Part shown: one piece after another, positions 26,995 through 35,130 of the stretch
How the letters are laid out: every line of letters begins with the position of its first letter
How positions within the stretch are numbered: the first letter of the stretch is position 1
Assembly: GCA_963789215.1 (NCBI GenBank)
Contig: CAWBJY010000015.1
Location: 62,001-126,000, forward strand
DNA from: Phormidesmis sp963789215
GTDB lineage: Bacteria; Cyanobacteriota; Cyanobacteriia; Phormidesmidales; Phormidesmidaceae
Direction of reading: 5' to 3'
Length of the DNA: 64,000 nucleotides
Notes under the pieces: generated by a model
The model's database searches: none
What the model was told of the DNA's origin: nothing
What the model saw: only the letters and a program-made list of their open reading frames with translations
Made by a program: the position numbers and the translations under genes

Positions 26995-27648
26995 TCAGGC
27001 CCGCTGCAACACACCCAACCCTTCCAACAACTGCGGATCTTCTTCTAGCGCTACTTTTGCGATCGCCAAATAATCACTCAGCCAATCTTGCAGCTCATCA
27101 AGCGCCGTATCTCTCGTTTGCGTCGCCGCCTGCGCCTCACCTTTCTCCTTCTCCTGCACCAAATTCGCCGCTTCAATCGCCTGAATTTCAGCCAGCCCAG
27201 CCTTCAACTTTTGCTCAGTAATTCCAAACGCCTGAAGACTTTTCAAAATGCCTTTATCGCTCAGCGCATTGCTATAAAACTGTTTTGCCTGCGCCAGCCA
27301 GCCAGAAAGACTCTCCTTTCTTTTACCGCTTAGCGCTAGCTGAGTCGCGGCCCCGTCGTTGCCCTTCAGCGCCACCCGCGCCACCTTCACCCAGCGAATA
27401 TAAGACTTTTTAGCCGCCGCCCAGGCTTCATTCACCGTAGCCGTTGCCGAAATCTGCCCTCCCGCCTCAGCGGTTTGCGCTAGCTGCGCCGCCGCCGCAA
27501 CGTTGTAGAGCTTTTGGCCCTGCTGAATGCGCGCAGTGTTATAGCCAAAGTCGCTGAGATAGCTAAGAATTTTCGGATTGTTTAATGCATTGTCGATAGC
27601 AACCTGCGCTTCGTTTAGCAGAGTGTCGATGCTGCGATCAAAAGACAT
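26995..27648 (-). CDS. Unknown helical protein with an internal duplication
   Basis: This 217-residue, almost all-helical, Ala-rich protein has two halves that align by eye. NNPKILSYLSDFGYNTARI (about 23-41) matches SDKGILKSLQAFGITEQKL (about 129-147), and each half ends with a similar WVKVARVALKGN or YLAIAKVALEED block. I do not recognise a function. Each half may form a three- or four-helix bundle. I start at the ATG at 27648; the frame remains open to 27711. A 21-bp-period array lies just upstream. Confidence 0.7.
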   Translation of the reverse strand: MSFDRSIDTLLNEAQVAIDNALNNPKILSYLSDFGYNTARIQQGQKLYNVAAAAQLAQTAEAGGQISATATVNEAWAAAKKSYIRWVKVARVALKGNDGAATQLALSGKRKESLSGWLAQAKQFYSNALSDKGILKSLQAFGITEQKLKAGLAEIQAIEAANLVQEKEKGEAQAATQTRDTALDELQDWLSDYLAIAKVALEEDPQLLEGLGVLQRA

Positions 27649-27729
27649 ATCGGTGACGCCTGAGAGAATACTTGCGCGTTTAAGATTCCCGATGTCTGTA
27701 GAGTTGTACACATATGGTCGGAAGTTGTT

Positions 27730-27961
27730 GCAGGGCGGTCGGCATCAAGTGCAGCGTGGTCGTGAATAGATGCAGCCCGGTCGGGAGTGAGTGCAGGGCG
27801 GTCGGCATCAAGTGCAGCGTGGTTGTGGGTGAGTGCTGAGCGGTCGGGAGGAGTTTGCGGAGTGGATGGGTGCGATCGCAGGGCGGTTGTGGATGAGTGC
27901 TGAGGGGGAGGGTGCGATCGCAGCATCCTTCAGAAAGATCGCAGCATGAGATGGCGCTGAT
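27730..27961. repeat. Array of about eleven 21-bp units
   Basis: Units begin with GCAG or GCTG at 27730, 27751, 27772, 27793, 27814, 27835, then after one 22-bp unit at 27878, 27899, 27920 and 27941. The unit GCAGGGCGGTCGGCATCAAG is exact at 27730 and 27793. Divergence increases to the right. It lies between an unknown gene and the IS256 remnant. A frame read through it gives seven-residue repeats but no convincing protein. Confidence 0.85.
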
Positions 27962-28053
27962 GCTGAGCCATTCGGAGCTTATCTGCGATCGCCAAAAGCC
28001 GATCGCCATTCAAGAAAGGAGAGTGATCGTATTTTTGTGGAAGCGCTTTTTAC

Positions 28054-28490
28054 TTAAGCGGAAAAGCGTTCTGGAAACAGGATAGCAAGCTGTGAAAAGC
28101 TGCACGCCAAGTCTCTGATCGGTCTGTTCCATTTCTTGAGATGTTGTTCATCGCAGTACATCAGCCTGAACACGGCATCTTACTAGGAAAAACAGCCTTA
28201 GTCTTAATCGACCTTACGCAGCGAGCGGTTGACCGATCAATGGCGTTAGTGGTGTAGATCACGCGGCGAATCTCCATCGGATAGTCAAATATGGAATGAA
28301 GTTCTCCCAGTGGCGAATCCAAATTGAGAAACGGCTGGATACATCTCGTCCCACCGGTCGCAAACGCGTCGAGAGCCCTCTGACTCAGCGAGTACGTCTG
28401 CCTAGGTAGATCGGCTTGAGGTCAGCACAGACGGCTTTTCTATCCTTCCACGGCATGCTACTTCATGCGGAGTTTCGCTGCGGTGGATAA
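28054..28490 (-). pseudogene. Decayed IS256-family (mutator-type) transposase
   Basis: Translating the minus strand in three frames recovers an ordered set of IS256 transposase pieces: WKDRKAVCADLKPIYLG, then RWDEMYPAVSQ, IRHWENFIPYL, PMEIRRVIYTTNAI, and a tail resembling KKWNRPIRD...FSQLAILF ending in TAA at 28054. At least three frameshifts and internal stops separate the pieces, and the N-terminal two thirds are gone, so it is dead. The plus strand just outside, from about 28019 (GAGTGATCGTATTTTTGTGG), resembles an IS256-type end. No other end was found. Confidence 0.75.
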
Positions 28491-28777
28491 TTAGCTTTTG
28501 GGGCGATCGCATTTAAGAAAGCCGACGATCATTACAAATGACCCACTAGTTATCAGCTTCTTAAGCGCGTGTCTTGAGCCATAGCAACATCTCTGCGTCA
28601 CGCTCTCAATCACAACACTCAATGTCACGAGCCTGGCTAAAGAGCGCGAGAGATAAATCCTGGAAAATCTGTGGACAACTCGTGCGTAATTTCGATGTAA
28701 GCATCAAGCTTCTTATTCTGTACATGCGATCTTTTGATACGCTTACACAAATCTTCGGACATCAAGGACCGTAACGC

Positions 28778-30166
28778 TTAGCTAGCTTCTGGTGCTAGAC
28801 GACTAAGCTGTTTTGTTGCCCAAGTGCGGAGCTTTTCGTCAGTATCGTTTTGCGCTCTGTCATGGAGGAGTTCTGTAGTTTTAGGATGATCGGGGTATTG
28901 ACGAACTAGAACGTTGAGAGCGATTTGGCGAGGGTTGTCTTCGAGATCATATTGTCTTTTGAAAGGATCTTTGAGCGTGCGATCGCACCAAAAGTCAAAC
29001 AGACTTAGATCTTCCTTCCAGCCTTTGGCTAGTTCGCTCACCGCCGTACTGCGCACAGACCCGTCCTCATCTTCTCGCACTCGCTCTTTGAGCATCGGCA
29101 ACGTCTCTGGGTCTTCCTTCCAGCCTTTGGCTAGTTCGCTCACCGCCGTACTGCGCACAGACCCGTCCTCATCTTCTCGCACTCGCGCTTTAAGCCACGG
29201 CAACGTCTCTGGGTCTTCCTTCCAGCCTTTGGCTAGTTCGCTCACCGCCGTACGGCGCACAAACCCGCTCTCATCTTCTCGCACTAGCGCTTTGAGCATC
29301 GGCAACGTCTCTGGGTCTTCCTTCCAGCCTTTGGCCAGTTCGCTCACCGCCGTACTGCGCACAGCCCAGTTCTCATCTTCTCGCACTAGCGCTTTGAGCA
29401 TCGGCAACGTCTCTGGGTCTTCCTTCCAGCCTTTGGCTAGTTCGCTCACCGCCGTACGGCGCACATCCCCGTCCTCATCTTCTCGCACTCGCGCTTTGAG
29501 CATCGGCAACGTCTCTGGGTCTTCCTTCCAGCCTTTGGCCAGTTCGCTCACCGCCGTACGGCGCACATATTCGTTGCGGCTGTCTCTTACGCTCTCTTTT
29601 AGTAATAAGAGGGTAGATATGTCCTCTTTCCAAGTCTGCGCTATTGCTTGTATCGCTGACTCTGGAGCATAAGAAGAATCCTTAAAAGATAAACAATCCT
29701 CTAGCCAAATCTTTGTTACAGAATCTTCTTTCCAGTTGTGTGCAATCGACATTAACAAAACTTTTGCGGCATCACCGCTCAGTCCATAAGGATATTCAGC
29801 TTCCACCTGCTGCTTCAGTTTATCTAGTAGCAGGCTAGAAACCTGAACAATCTCAGTGCGATTTCTTACCTCAGCCAAGCAGCCTGTTGCCAACAGTAAA
29901 TGGCTAACACCACCTACGGCAAGCCGCTTGACTCCTAAAAAGTCGAATTTAAAATAGTCAACTTCTAAAAAGTCAGCAGTTTGTATAGATTGATCCAACA
30001 AATGATCAATAATTTCTCCCACAAAGCGAGGATCTACAATGCCAGCAATCAGCTTCAGCACTTCACTCCAAGCTTCATCTGCATAATATTCTCCGTACAG
30101 CGCTTTCAAATCATCCTTGTCGAGAAGTCCTTTCTTTCTCAAACTGATGAACAAACTCTCTCGCAC
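28778..30166 (-). CDS. C-terminal HEAT-repeat half of a NACHT-HEAT STAND protein (frameshifted)
   Basis: This 462-codon frame opens at a GTG inside the end of the NACHT frame and is out of phase with it. From about residue 13 (LLDKDDLKALYGEYY) it reads as the direct continuation of that protein: a helical region DPRFVGEIIDHLLDQ, then six near-identical 34-residue HEAT-type repeats (about 198-400) with the consensus RTAVSELAKGWKEDPETLP, and a divergent end. In intact relatives the NACHT module and HEAT repeats are one chain. The independent start has no ribosome site and is probably not real; the gene is either inactivated or rejoined by frameshifting. Confidence 0.75.
   Translation of the reverse strand: MRESLFISLRKKGLLDKDDLKALYGEYYADEAWSEVLKLIAGIVDPRFVGEIIDHLLDQSIQTADFLEVDYFKFDFLGVKRLAVGGVSHLLLATGCLAEVRNRTEIVQVSSLLLDKLKQQVEAEYPYGLSGDAAKVLLMSIAHNWKEDSVTKIWLEDCLSFKDSSYAPESAIQAIAQTWKEDISTLLLLKESVRDSRNEYVRRTAVSELAKGWKEDPETLPMLKARVREDEDGDVRRTAVSELAKGWKEDPETLPMLKALVREDENWAVRSTAVSELAKGWKEDPETLPMLKALVREDESGFVRRTAVSELAKGWKEDPETLPWLKARVREDEDGSVRSTAVSELAKGWKEDPETLPMLKERVREDEDGSVRSTAVSELAKGWKEDLSLFDFWCDRTLKDPFKRQYDLEDNPRQIALNVLVRQYPDHPKTTELLHDRAQNDTDEKLRTWATKQLSRLAPEAS
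29011..29570. repeat. Six near-identical 102-bp coding repeats
   Basis: Copies start (with CTTCCTTCCA) at 29011, 29113, 29215, 29317, 29419 and 29521, exactly 102 bp apart, encoding 34-residue HEAT units. They are almost identical in DNA. Differences cluster in the codons for unit residues 6-8 and 11 and a few near 30-34. Confidence 0.95.
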
Positions 30167-32033
30167 AAAAATATTCTAGAAAAGTTCGATGAACAAACGC
30201 ATAATTATCTGCCCCCAAAGAACACAAAATAAAGTTTCTAACTCGAAACTGCTCGATGATGATTCGAGAGATTGCTCTCGCCTTTCCACCTGAAATTTCC
30301 AGCGTTTTAAGATAGGCAACAATAATCTTTTCTAGCTCTTCTCGATGAATCACATTGCCAGAAAGCCCCTTTTCATTCGCCTGCATGTGGTGGGCCACCT
30401 TTCGCAATATGGCCTGCTTATCTCTCACATCTATCTGATACGTTTTCAAATCTTCTTGCTCATGCAGCTTACCTTCCACATCCCACTGATACAGCAACAC
30501 CTCCGAAGCCCGCTCATACAACAGCGCCCGATCCCTCGGCAGCTCCTGATTTCGATTCAAAATCGCCATCATCGTCAGCAACAGCGGATTCCCCGCCAGC
30601 TCCCGAATCGCCTTAGACTCCCCAATCGCTTTTTGCAACCGCCCCTGCTTTCTCTCCCGCTCCGCCTGCTGCCCCTTCGCAAACGTCAGCCCATGCCACC
30701 GCTCCAAAAAATCCTCAATCTGTTCATCATTCAAATCCTGCAGCATATAGTGCGCAAACTCCGCCTTCCGCAAAGCCTCCGCCTTATATCCCAGCCACCG
30801 AGACGTCACCACCATCTGCACCGCCTCATAGCGATTGCTAAACCGATGAATATCCGTCACCACCGCCTCCCGCAGCGTCGGATCAAACACCTCATCCACC
30901 CCATCAAACAGCGCTACGGCCTTCCCACCCTTCAGCAACTCATCCAGCTCAAGCTGATTCAGGCGGCAAGCCGTATTCCCTTTATGCAAATACTCCAAAA
31001 AGTCATTACAAATCCCCTTCTCCTTATCCTGCGCATACAGCCGCAGCTCAATCAAAAGCGGAATCGGCTCACCCTTCAGCTCTGCCAGCGGCCTATCCGC
31101 CCAGCTCAACGCCAAAGCCCTTAGCAGCGTAGACTTCCCCGCCCCCGGATCGCCCAAAATCACACACCGCAAAACCGAACCCGGCCCCTCCAATCCCACC
31201 ACGCCCCGCACCGACTCAATCGGCCTATCCGCATAGTTCCGCCGCTGCTGCTCCAAAGCATCAAGCGACAATAGCGGATCAATCTCACCCGCCGCCTGCA
31301 ACGCCAACAGCCGCTCCTTCGGCAGCTCATACATCTGCGGCGCAAACTCCGCACACTCGCGCACATCCTGCGCCACAAAAATCTTCCACAGCCGCAAATT
31401 GTCATAAGCCGCCCCCGCCGTATCCAACGAGTCCAAGCTCAAGCTCCCAAACCGCTCCTTCAGCGACTCCTGATACTCTCGCAAATTGAACTGAACTGGC
31501 ACCCCAACCAGCGCCTCATTACTCTCCTTAATCGCCCGCTGCTGATCCAGATCCAACTGCCTAGCTAGCTCAGCGTCCTTACGAACCAGCCCTTTCACCC
31601 GCCGAACATAATTTCTTACCACATCCTCCCATTGAAACTCTTCAGGAAAATTAGTCGGTGGAGACAGCGTACTCCACACGCTCGGCAATAGCTGCCAGTC
31701 AATGCTCTCAACGTCAGACTCAAACGCTCGACACAGCTCTCGCGTTACCGATTCAGTTGCCAGCAAACGTCCCAAAGGCTTTGCTAGCTCATGCCTAATC
31801 AGCGCTCTTGTCCAGCCACAATTTTCCAGCTCATCCCCAAACAGCTGAATAAAATTTTTAAGCGACTGATTCACCGCCTTCTTCAAAGCATCCGGCGCAC
31901 TCAACGCCAGCATATCCTCCGCCCCTTGCTTCAGGCGGTCTTTAAACAAGTCCTCAGCAGCAGCCTTCGCCAAAGGCCCAACCGCCTCTTTCAAAAACAC
32001 CCCAAGCTGAGCCAGCATCAAAGATTCCAGCAT
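30111..32033 (-). CDS. NACHT-domain STAND NTPase, N-terminal part (frameshifted)
   Basis: The 640-residue product has a helical N-terminal region (about 1-280), a NACHT P-loop (GDPGAGKST, 294-302), Walker B with LFDGVDE (about 375-381), the GNPLLLTMMA block, and the winged-helix end at AFVHRTFLEYFCA. STAND NTPases are switches that oligomerise on sensing a target; bacterial NACHT proteins of this kind are established antiphage factors. The frame then runs into a stop after about 13 residues, whereas the frame one base over continues as the HEAT part. The N-terminal region has no effector domain I recognise. Confidence 0.85.
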   Translation of the reverse strand: MLESLMLAQLGVFLKEAVGPLAKAAAEDLFKDRLKQGAEDMLALSAPDALKKAVNQSLKNFIQLFGDELENCGWTRALIRHELAKPLGRLLATESVTRELCRAFESDVESIDWQLLPSVWSTLSPPTNFPEEFQWEDVVRNYVRRVKGLVRKDAELARQLDLDQQRAIKESNEALVGVPVQFNLREYQESLKERFGSLSLDSLDTAGAAYDNLRLWKIFVAQDVRECAEFAPQMYELPKERLLALQAAGEIDPLLSLDALEQQRRNYADRPIESVRGVVGLEGPGSVLRCVILGDPGAGKSTLLRALALSWADRPLAELKGEPIPLLIELRLYAQDKEKGICNDFLEYLHKGNTACRLNQLELDELLKGGKAVALFDGVDEVFDPTLREAVVTDIHRFSNRYEAVQMVVTSRWLGYKAEALRKAEFAHYMLQDLNDEQIEDFLERWHGLTFAKGQQAERERKQGRLQKAIGESKAIRELAGNPLLLTMMAILNRNQELPRDRALLYERASEVLLYQWDVEGKLHEQEDLKTYQIDVRDKQAILRKVAHHMQANEKGLSGNVIHREELEKIIVAYLKTLEISGGKARAISRIIIEQFRVRNFILCSLGADNYAFVHRTFLEYFCAREFVHQFEKERTSRQG

Positions 32034-32227
32034 GTTCTAAATCAGTACGCATTATCTACACCGAGACTATGCCACTTATCGACAAAACTTGCTGTAAGCC
32101 TGCCCCATTCACAAAAAACTTTAACCTAACCCATACAGCCTTCTCGCAGCCCATACATCTCCGCTAGCGAAGATAACAACCGTACGTCGCTAAAATAGAG
32201 ACCTATCAAAAATATCTGGGTAAGCAC

Positions 32228-32488
32228 ATGACCGTATCGCCAGAAACCAAAACCAAAATAAAGCCCAATATCGATCCCGTCACCCTAGAACTACCGTCTC
32301 TTTCTCGCCACGCCATAGATGAGCTATACCACTTTCTACAATATCTACAGTTCAAACATCAGATAGATCTAGAACCTGCTATCGAAGCTCTCGAAGATGA
32401 GATAGACGTCTTCGATGTCAAAGTTGCCCTGCAAGAACCTGGAGAGGCCATACCTTGGGAGAAGGTAAAAGAAGAGCTAGGTCTATAA
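32228..32488 (+). CDS. Antitoxin of a RelE-type toxin-antitoxin pair
   Basis: This 86-residue acidic protein is mostly helical after residue 25 (RHAIDELYHFLQYLQFKH). It precedes and overlaps a RelE-type gene, and its stop codon TAA shares its last base with the toxin's ATG. This size, acidity and translational coupling are typical of type II antitoxins. It is not clearly in a named antitoxin family. It probably binds its own promoter and neutralises the toxin. Confidence 0.75.
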   Translation: MTVSPETKTKIKPNIDPVTLELPSLSRHAIDELYHFLQYLQFKHQIDLEPAIEALEDEIDVFDVKVALQEPGEAIPWEKVKEELGL

Positions 32489-32745
32489 TGAGCTACCGAA
32501 TTCTCTTTGATTCTGCCGCAAACAGACAATTTAGAAAGCTGCCGTCAGCAATTCAACAAAGCTTGCGGCCTCTCATCGACAGCCTCGCCACAGACCCCAG
32601 ACCAGCAGGCTGCAAAAAACTCAAAGGCAGGAAAAACGAGTATCGCATCCGCTCGGGCAACTACCGCGTCATTTACAGCATTGAAGACAAAGCATTAGTC
32701 GTTAGAGTCATCAAAGCAGGCCATCGAAGCGATGCATATGAATAA
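32488..32745 (+). CDS. RelE/ParE-superfamily toxin
   Basis: This 85-residue basic protein has the RelE fold pattern: YRILFDSAANRQFRKLP, then SLRPLIDSLATDPRP, KKLKG, and the core strands NEYRIRSGNYRVIYSIED with Arg residues typical of the ribosome-dependent mRNA interferase site, ending VVRVIKAGHRSDAYE. I start at the ATG that overlaps the antitoxin stop (TAATG). An in-frame ATG at 32455 inside the antitoxin is less likely. RelE toxins cut mRNA on the ribosome when freed from antitoxin. Confidence 0.9.
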   Translation: MSYRILFDSAANRQFRKLPSAIQQSLRPLIDSLATDPRPAGCKKLKGRKNEYRIRSGNYRVIYSIEDKALVVRVIKAGHRSDAYE

Positions 32746-32826
32746 ATAAATAGCCCACAACTTAAAAACTTCCGCACTAGCAAATCCAGCAAAGTTTTCA
32801 ACCTAACCCTTACCGCTTAAAGTAAA

Positions 32827-32867
32827 TCCCCTCGAGGGAGGGGTGGCCCGTAGGGACGGGGTGGGTC
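32827..32867. repeat. GC-rich repeat, copy 1, before the histidine kinase
   Basis: The element contains a CTCGAGGGAGG core and GGCCCGTAGGGACGGGGTGG. A related copy lies at 34296-34335 in the same orientation on the far side of the kinase gene. I recall similar elements scattered in other cyanobacterial genomes. Confidence 0.7.
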
Positions 32868-32898
32868 AGCACTTTAGGCCACACACCAATCCCTCCCA

Positions 32899-34254
32899 AT
32901 GTTCCAAACCACCCGCCGCCGCCTCGCCCTCTGGTACACCACCGTCACCGCCGTCCTCCTCCTCCTCTTCGCCAGCGGCGTCTACATCTACGTCCGCAGC
33001 ACCCTCGTCGAGCGCGTAGACGACACCCTCAACCACGTCGTCGAAATCGTCCAGCGCCAGCTCGTCATCGAACCCAACCTAGACAGCAGCGCCCTCCACC
33101 TACGCACCGCCACCAGCAGCCTCGAAACACCCCTAAAAGTAAACATCGAAGGCAGCTTCCGAGATAGCGAAGCCGCCAGCGAAGACGACCACATCGACCT
33201 CGAATGGTTCAGCCCCGAAGGCAACCTCCTCTGGACAACCTTCGCCAAACCCCACCACATCGGCCTCCACGTAAACCCCAACGGCGAAACCGTCACCCCC
33301 CCAGACGGCCTTGTGCTCCGCCAAATCACCCGCCGCGTTCAATCCGGATCCCAGCTTCTCGGCTACATCCGCGTCAGCCATCCCTGGTTCGAAGTCTCCA
33401 AACCCAGCCGCCAGCTCATCATCGATCTCGCCGCCGGAATCAGCACCATGCTCATCGCCGTCGCCGCCATCGGCTGGCTGCTCTCCGGCCTCGCCATGGA
33501 ACCCATCCGCACCTCCTACCAACAGCTCAAACAATTCACCGCCGACGCCTCCCACGAGCTGCGCAACCCCATCGCCGTCATCCAAACCAATGTACAAGTC
33601 GCCCTCACCGATCCTGACGAACAGTTTCAGCGCAGCCAGCTAGAAGTTATCGAACGTCTCACCCGCCGCCTCGGCAGACTGGTCGACGATCTGTTGTTTC
33701 TCGCCAGACAAGAAAGCGGACTCGTCCCCACCAGAAGAGAACCTACCGACATCTCAAAGTTGTTGCAAGAGATTGTAGAAGAACAACAGGCGATCGCCCA
33801 GTCAAAATTGCTTACCCTCACCTACACCCCTGCGCCCACACCCACCATCCAGGCCGATCCCGACCAGCTCACCCGCCTCTTCACCAACCTCATCGCCAAC
33901 GCCATCAGCTACACCCCAGCAGGCAAAGTCTCCATCACGCTCTCCACCACTCCAGCCCACATTCTTATCGTCATTCAAGACACCGGCATCGGCATCCCCG
34001 AAAAAGATCTCGCTCGCATCTTCGACCGCTTCTACCGAGTTGATCCTGCCCGCAGTCGTAGCGCCGGGGGTTCCGGGTTAGGACTCGCGATCGCAAAAAT
34101 CATCACCAACCACCACCAGGGCCAACTCACCCTCACCAGCCAACCCAGCCAGGGCACCACCGCCACCGTCACCCTACCCACCAAACAGTCCCTGCTAAAA
34201 AGAGAACAAAAAGAAGCGCCCAGCCGCAAATCCGCAGCCCAAGCGCTCCCCTAG
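32899..34254 (+). CDS. Membrane sensor histidine kinase
   Basis: The 451-residue kinase has two membrane helices (about 12-32 and 176-197) flanking a ~140-residue extracytoplasmic sensor. The phospho-accepting His219 is in TADASHELRNPIAVIQ, with N-box LFTNLIANAISYTP, G1 IQDTGIGIPEKDL, F-box DRFYRVDPARS and G2 GGSGLGLAIAK. It resembles the RppB/NrsS group of cyanobacterial kinases, which work with an RppA/NrsR response regulator, but no response regulator gene adjoins. The DNA is unusually C-rich compared with flanking genes, and the gene sits between two related repeats. Confidence 0.88.
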   Translation: MFQTTRRRLALWYTTVTAVLLLLFASGVYIYVRSTLVERVDDTLNHVVEIVQRQLVIEPNLDSSALHLRTATSSLETPLKVNIEGSFRDSEAASEDDHIDLEWFSPEGNLLWTTFAKPHHIGLHVNPNGETVTPPDGLVLRQITRRVQSGSQLLGYIRVSHPWFEVSKPSRQLIIDLAAGISTMLIAVAAIGWLLSGLAMEPIRTSYQQLKQFTADASHELRNPIAVIQTNVQVALTDPDEQFQRSQLEVIERLTRRLGRLVDDLLFLARQESGLVPTRREPTDISKLLQEIVEEQQAIAQSKLLTLTYTPAPTPTIQADPDQLTRLFTNLIANAISYTPAGKVSITLSTTPAHILIVIQDTGIGIPEKDLARIFDRFYRVDPARSRSAGGSGLGLAIAKIITNHHQGQLTLTSQPSQGTTATVTLPTKQSLLKREQKEAPSRKSAAQALP

Positions 34255-34295
34255 TCCATCTCTATCAGAAATATTGTTGTCTAAGCCAAAAGCAG

Positions 34296-34335
34296 ATCTC
34301 CTCCCTGGAGGAGTACCCGTAGGGGGAGGTGGGGT
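34296..34335. repeat. GC-rich repeat, copy 2, after the histidine kinase
   Basis: The element has CTCCCTGGAGGAG then ACCCGTAGGGGGAGGTGGGG, related to the copy at 32827-32867 (shared CCCGTAGGG and GGTGGG parts). It ends exactly at the stop codon of the RodZ-like gene on the other strand. Confidence 0.65.
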
Positions 34336-35130
34336 CTACGGCTCAGTCGCCATACTCACCTTCGGGCCAAACGTTTTCTCCTCCGGCATCCCCAGCTCGC
34401 CCATCGGCGCAGCCTCAGAATCGTTATACGAATACATTACGCCGCCCGCATTCCCCACGCGAACCGTAATCGACTGATCCGCCGCCCAAGAGCGCGTCTC
34501 CCCCTGCTCCAAAATAGCCTCAAACTCAGTCACCCCATCCGCCACAACCCGCACCCAAGACTGGCCCGTCAGCGCCAAATCCAGCTCCACCGGACGCGCC
34601 TGCACCTTAGGCTTGGGCTTTTCCACCACCGGCGTCGCCGCCTGCTTAGCCTCCTTCGGCATTAGCTGCTCCATCACCACCGGATCCACAATCGGCTCCG
34701 CAAACTCAGGCGTATCCCGCTTCACCAAACCCGAAAGCGCCATTACCGCACCAACAATTAACAGCACGTAGGCCCCATACAAATGCAGCGGTCGCAGTTG
34801 CGCAGCCGGAGAATCCTTCCAAGAAGACCGAGGCGGCTGCACCACCGGATGCGTAAAAAATTGACTCGAGATCGCCTCACCGTCCAATCCCAGCGCATTG
34901 CCATACCGACGCAGCAGCGCCCGCACATAAATCGGCTCAGGCAGTTCCGCCATGCTCCCCTGCTCCAAAGCCGCTAGCAAAGTTTGACGAATCAGCGTCC
35001 GCTTCTCAATCACCTCTAGCGACAGCTGCTGCCCCAGACGAGATTGTTTCAAGGTAGAGCCAAGAGACTGTAGCTGCTCTTGCTGTAGCTGCTGGGCGGA
35101 GGGTTCTTTAGTGCGAGCGTTCTGCTTCAT
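34336..35130 (-). CDS. RodZ-like protein (HTH plus DUF4115)
   Basis: The 264-residue protein has a cytoplasmic helix-turn-helix region (about 22-95, LGSTLKQSRLGQQLSLEVIEKRT), one membrane helix (about 117-134), a Pro/Lys-rich linker, and a C-terminal DUF4115 beta domain from about 178. RodZ connects MreB to the envelope and supports rod shape; the shorter cyanobacterial homologues are often labelled as helix-turn-helix proteins. The inner membrane location follows from the single helix. The role in morphology here is inferred only from domain order. Confidence 0.8.
   Translation of the reverse strand: MKQNARTKEPSAQQLQQEQLQSLGSTLKQSRLGQQLSLEVIEKRTLIRQTLLAALEQGSMAELPEPIYVRALLRRYGNALGLDGEAISSQFFTHPVVQPPRSSWKDSPAAQLRPLHLYGAYVLLIVGAVMALSGLVKRDTPEFAEPIVDPVVMEQLMPKEAKQAATPVVEKPKPKVQARPVELDLALTGQSWVRVVADGVTEFEAILEQGETRSWAADQSITVRVGNAGGVMYSYNDSEAAPMGELGMPEEKTFGPKVSMATEP

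Noticed and set aside
27730..27961. CRISPR array
   Set aside because: Units are 21 bp, run head to tail without spacers, and are not of constant sequence.
27615..28009. Protein of seven-residue repeats on the minus strand
   Set aside because: The frames cross a tandem repeat and overlap the true start of the neighbouring gene; there is no start signal, and composition is that of the repeat.
28574..28774. Small 66-residue ORF on the plus strand
   Set aside because: No ribosome site, no family resemblance, and it lies in decayed DNA beside a dead transposase.
29011..29570. CRISPR-like array of regular repeats
   Set aside because: The repeats are 102 bp with no unique spacers and lie in frame in a HEAT-repeat gene.
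33133..33597. 154-residue Gly/Ala/Asp-rich ORF opposite the histidine kinase
   Set aside because: Antisense to a C-rich gene with no start signal or homology.
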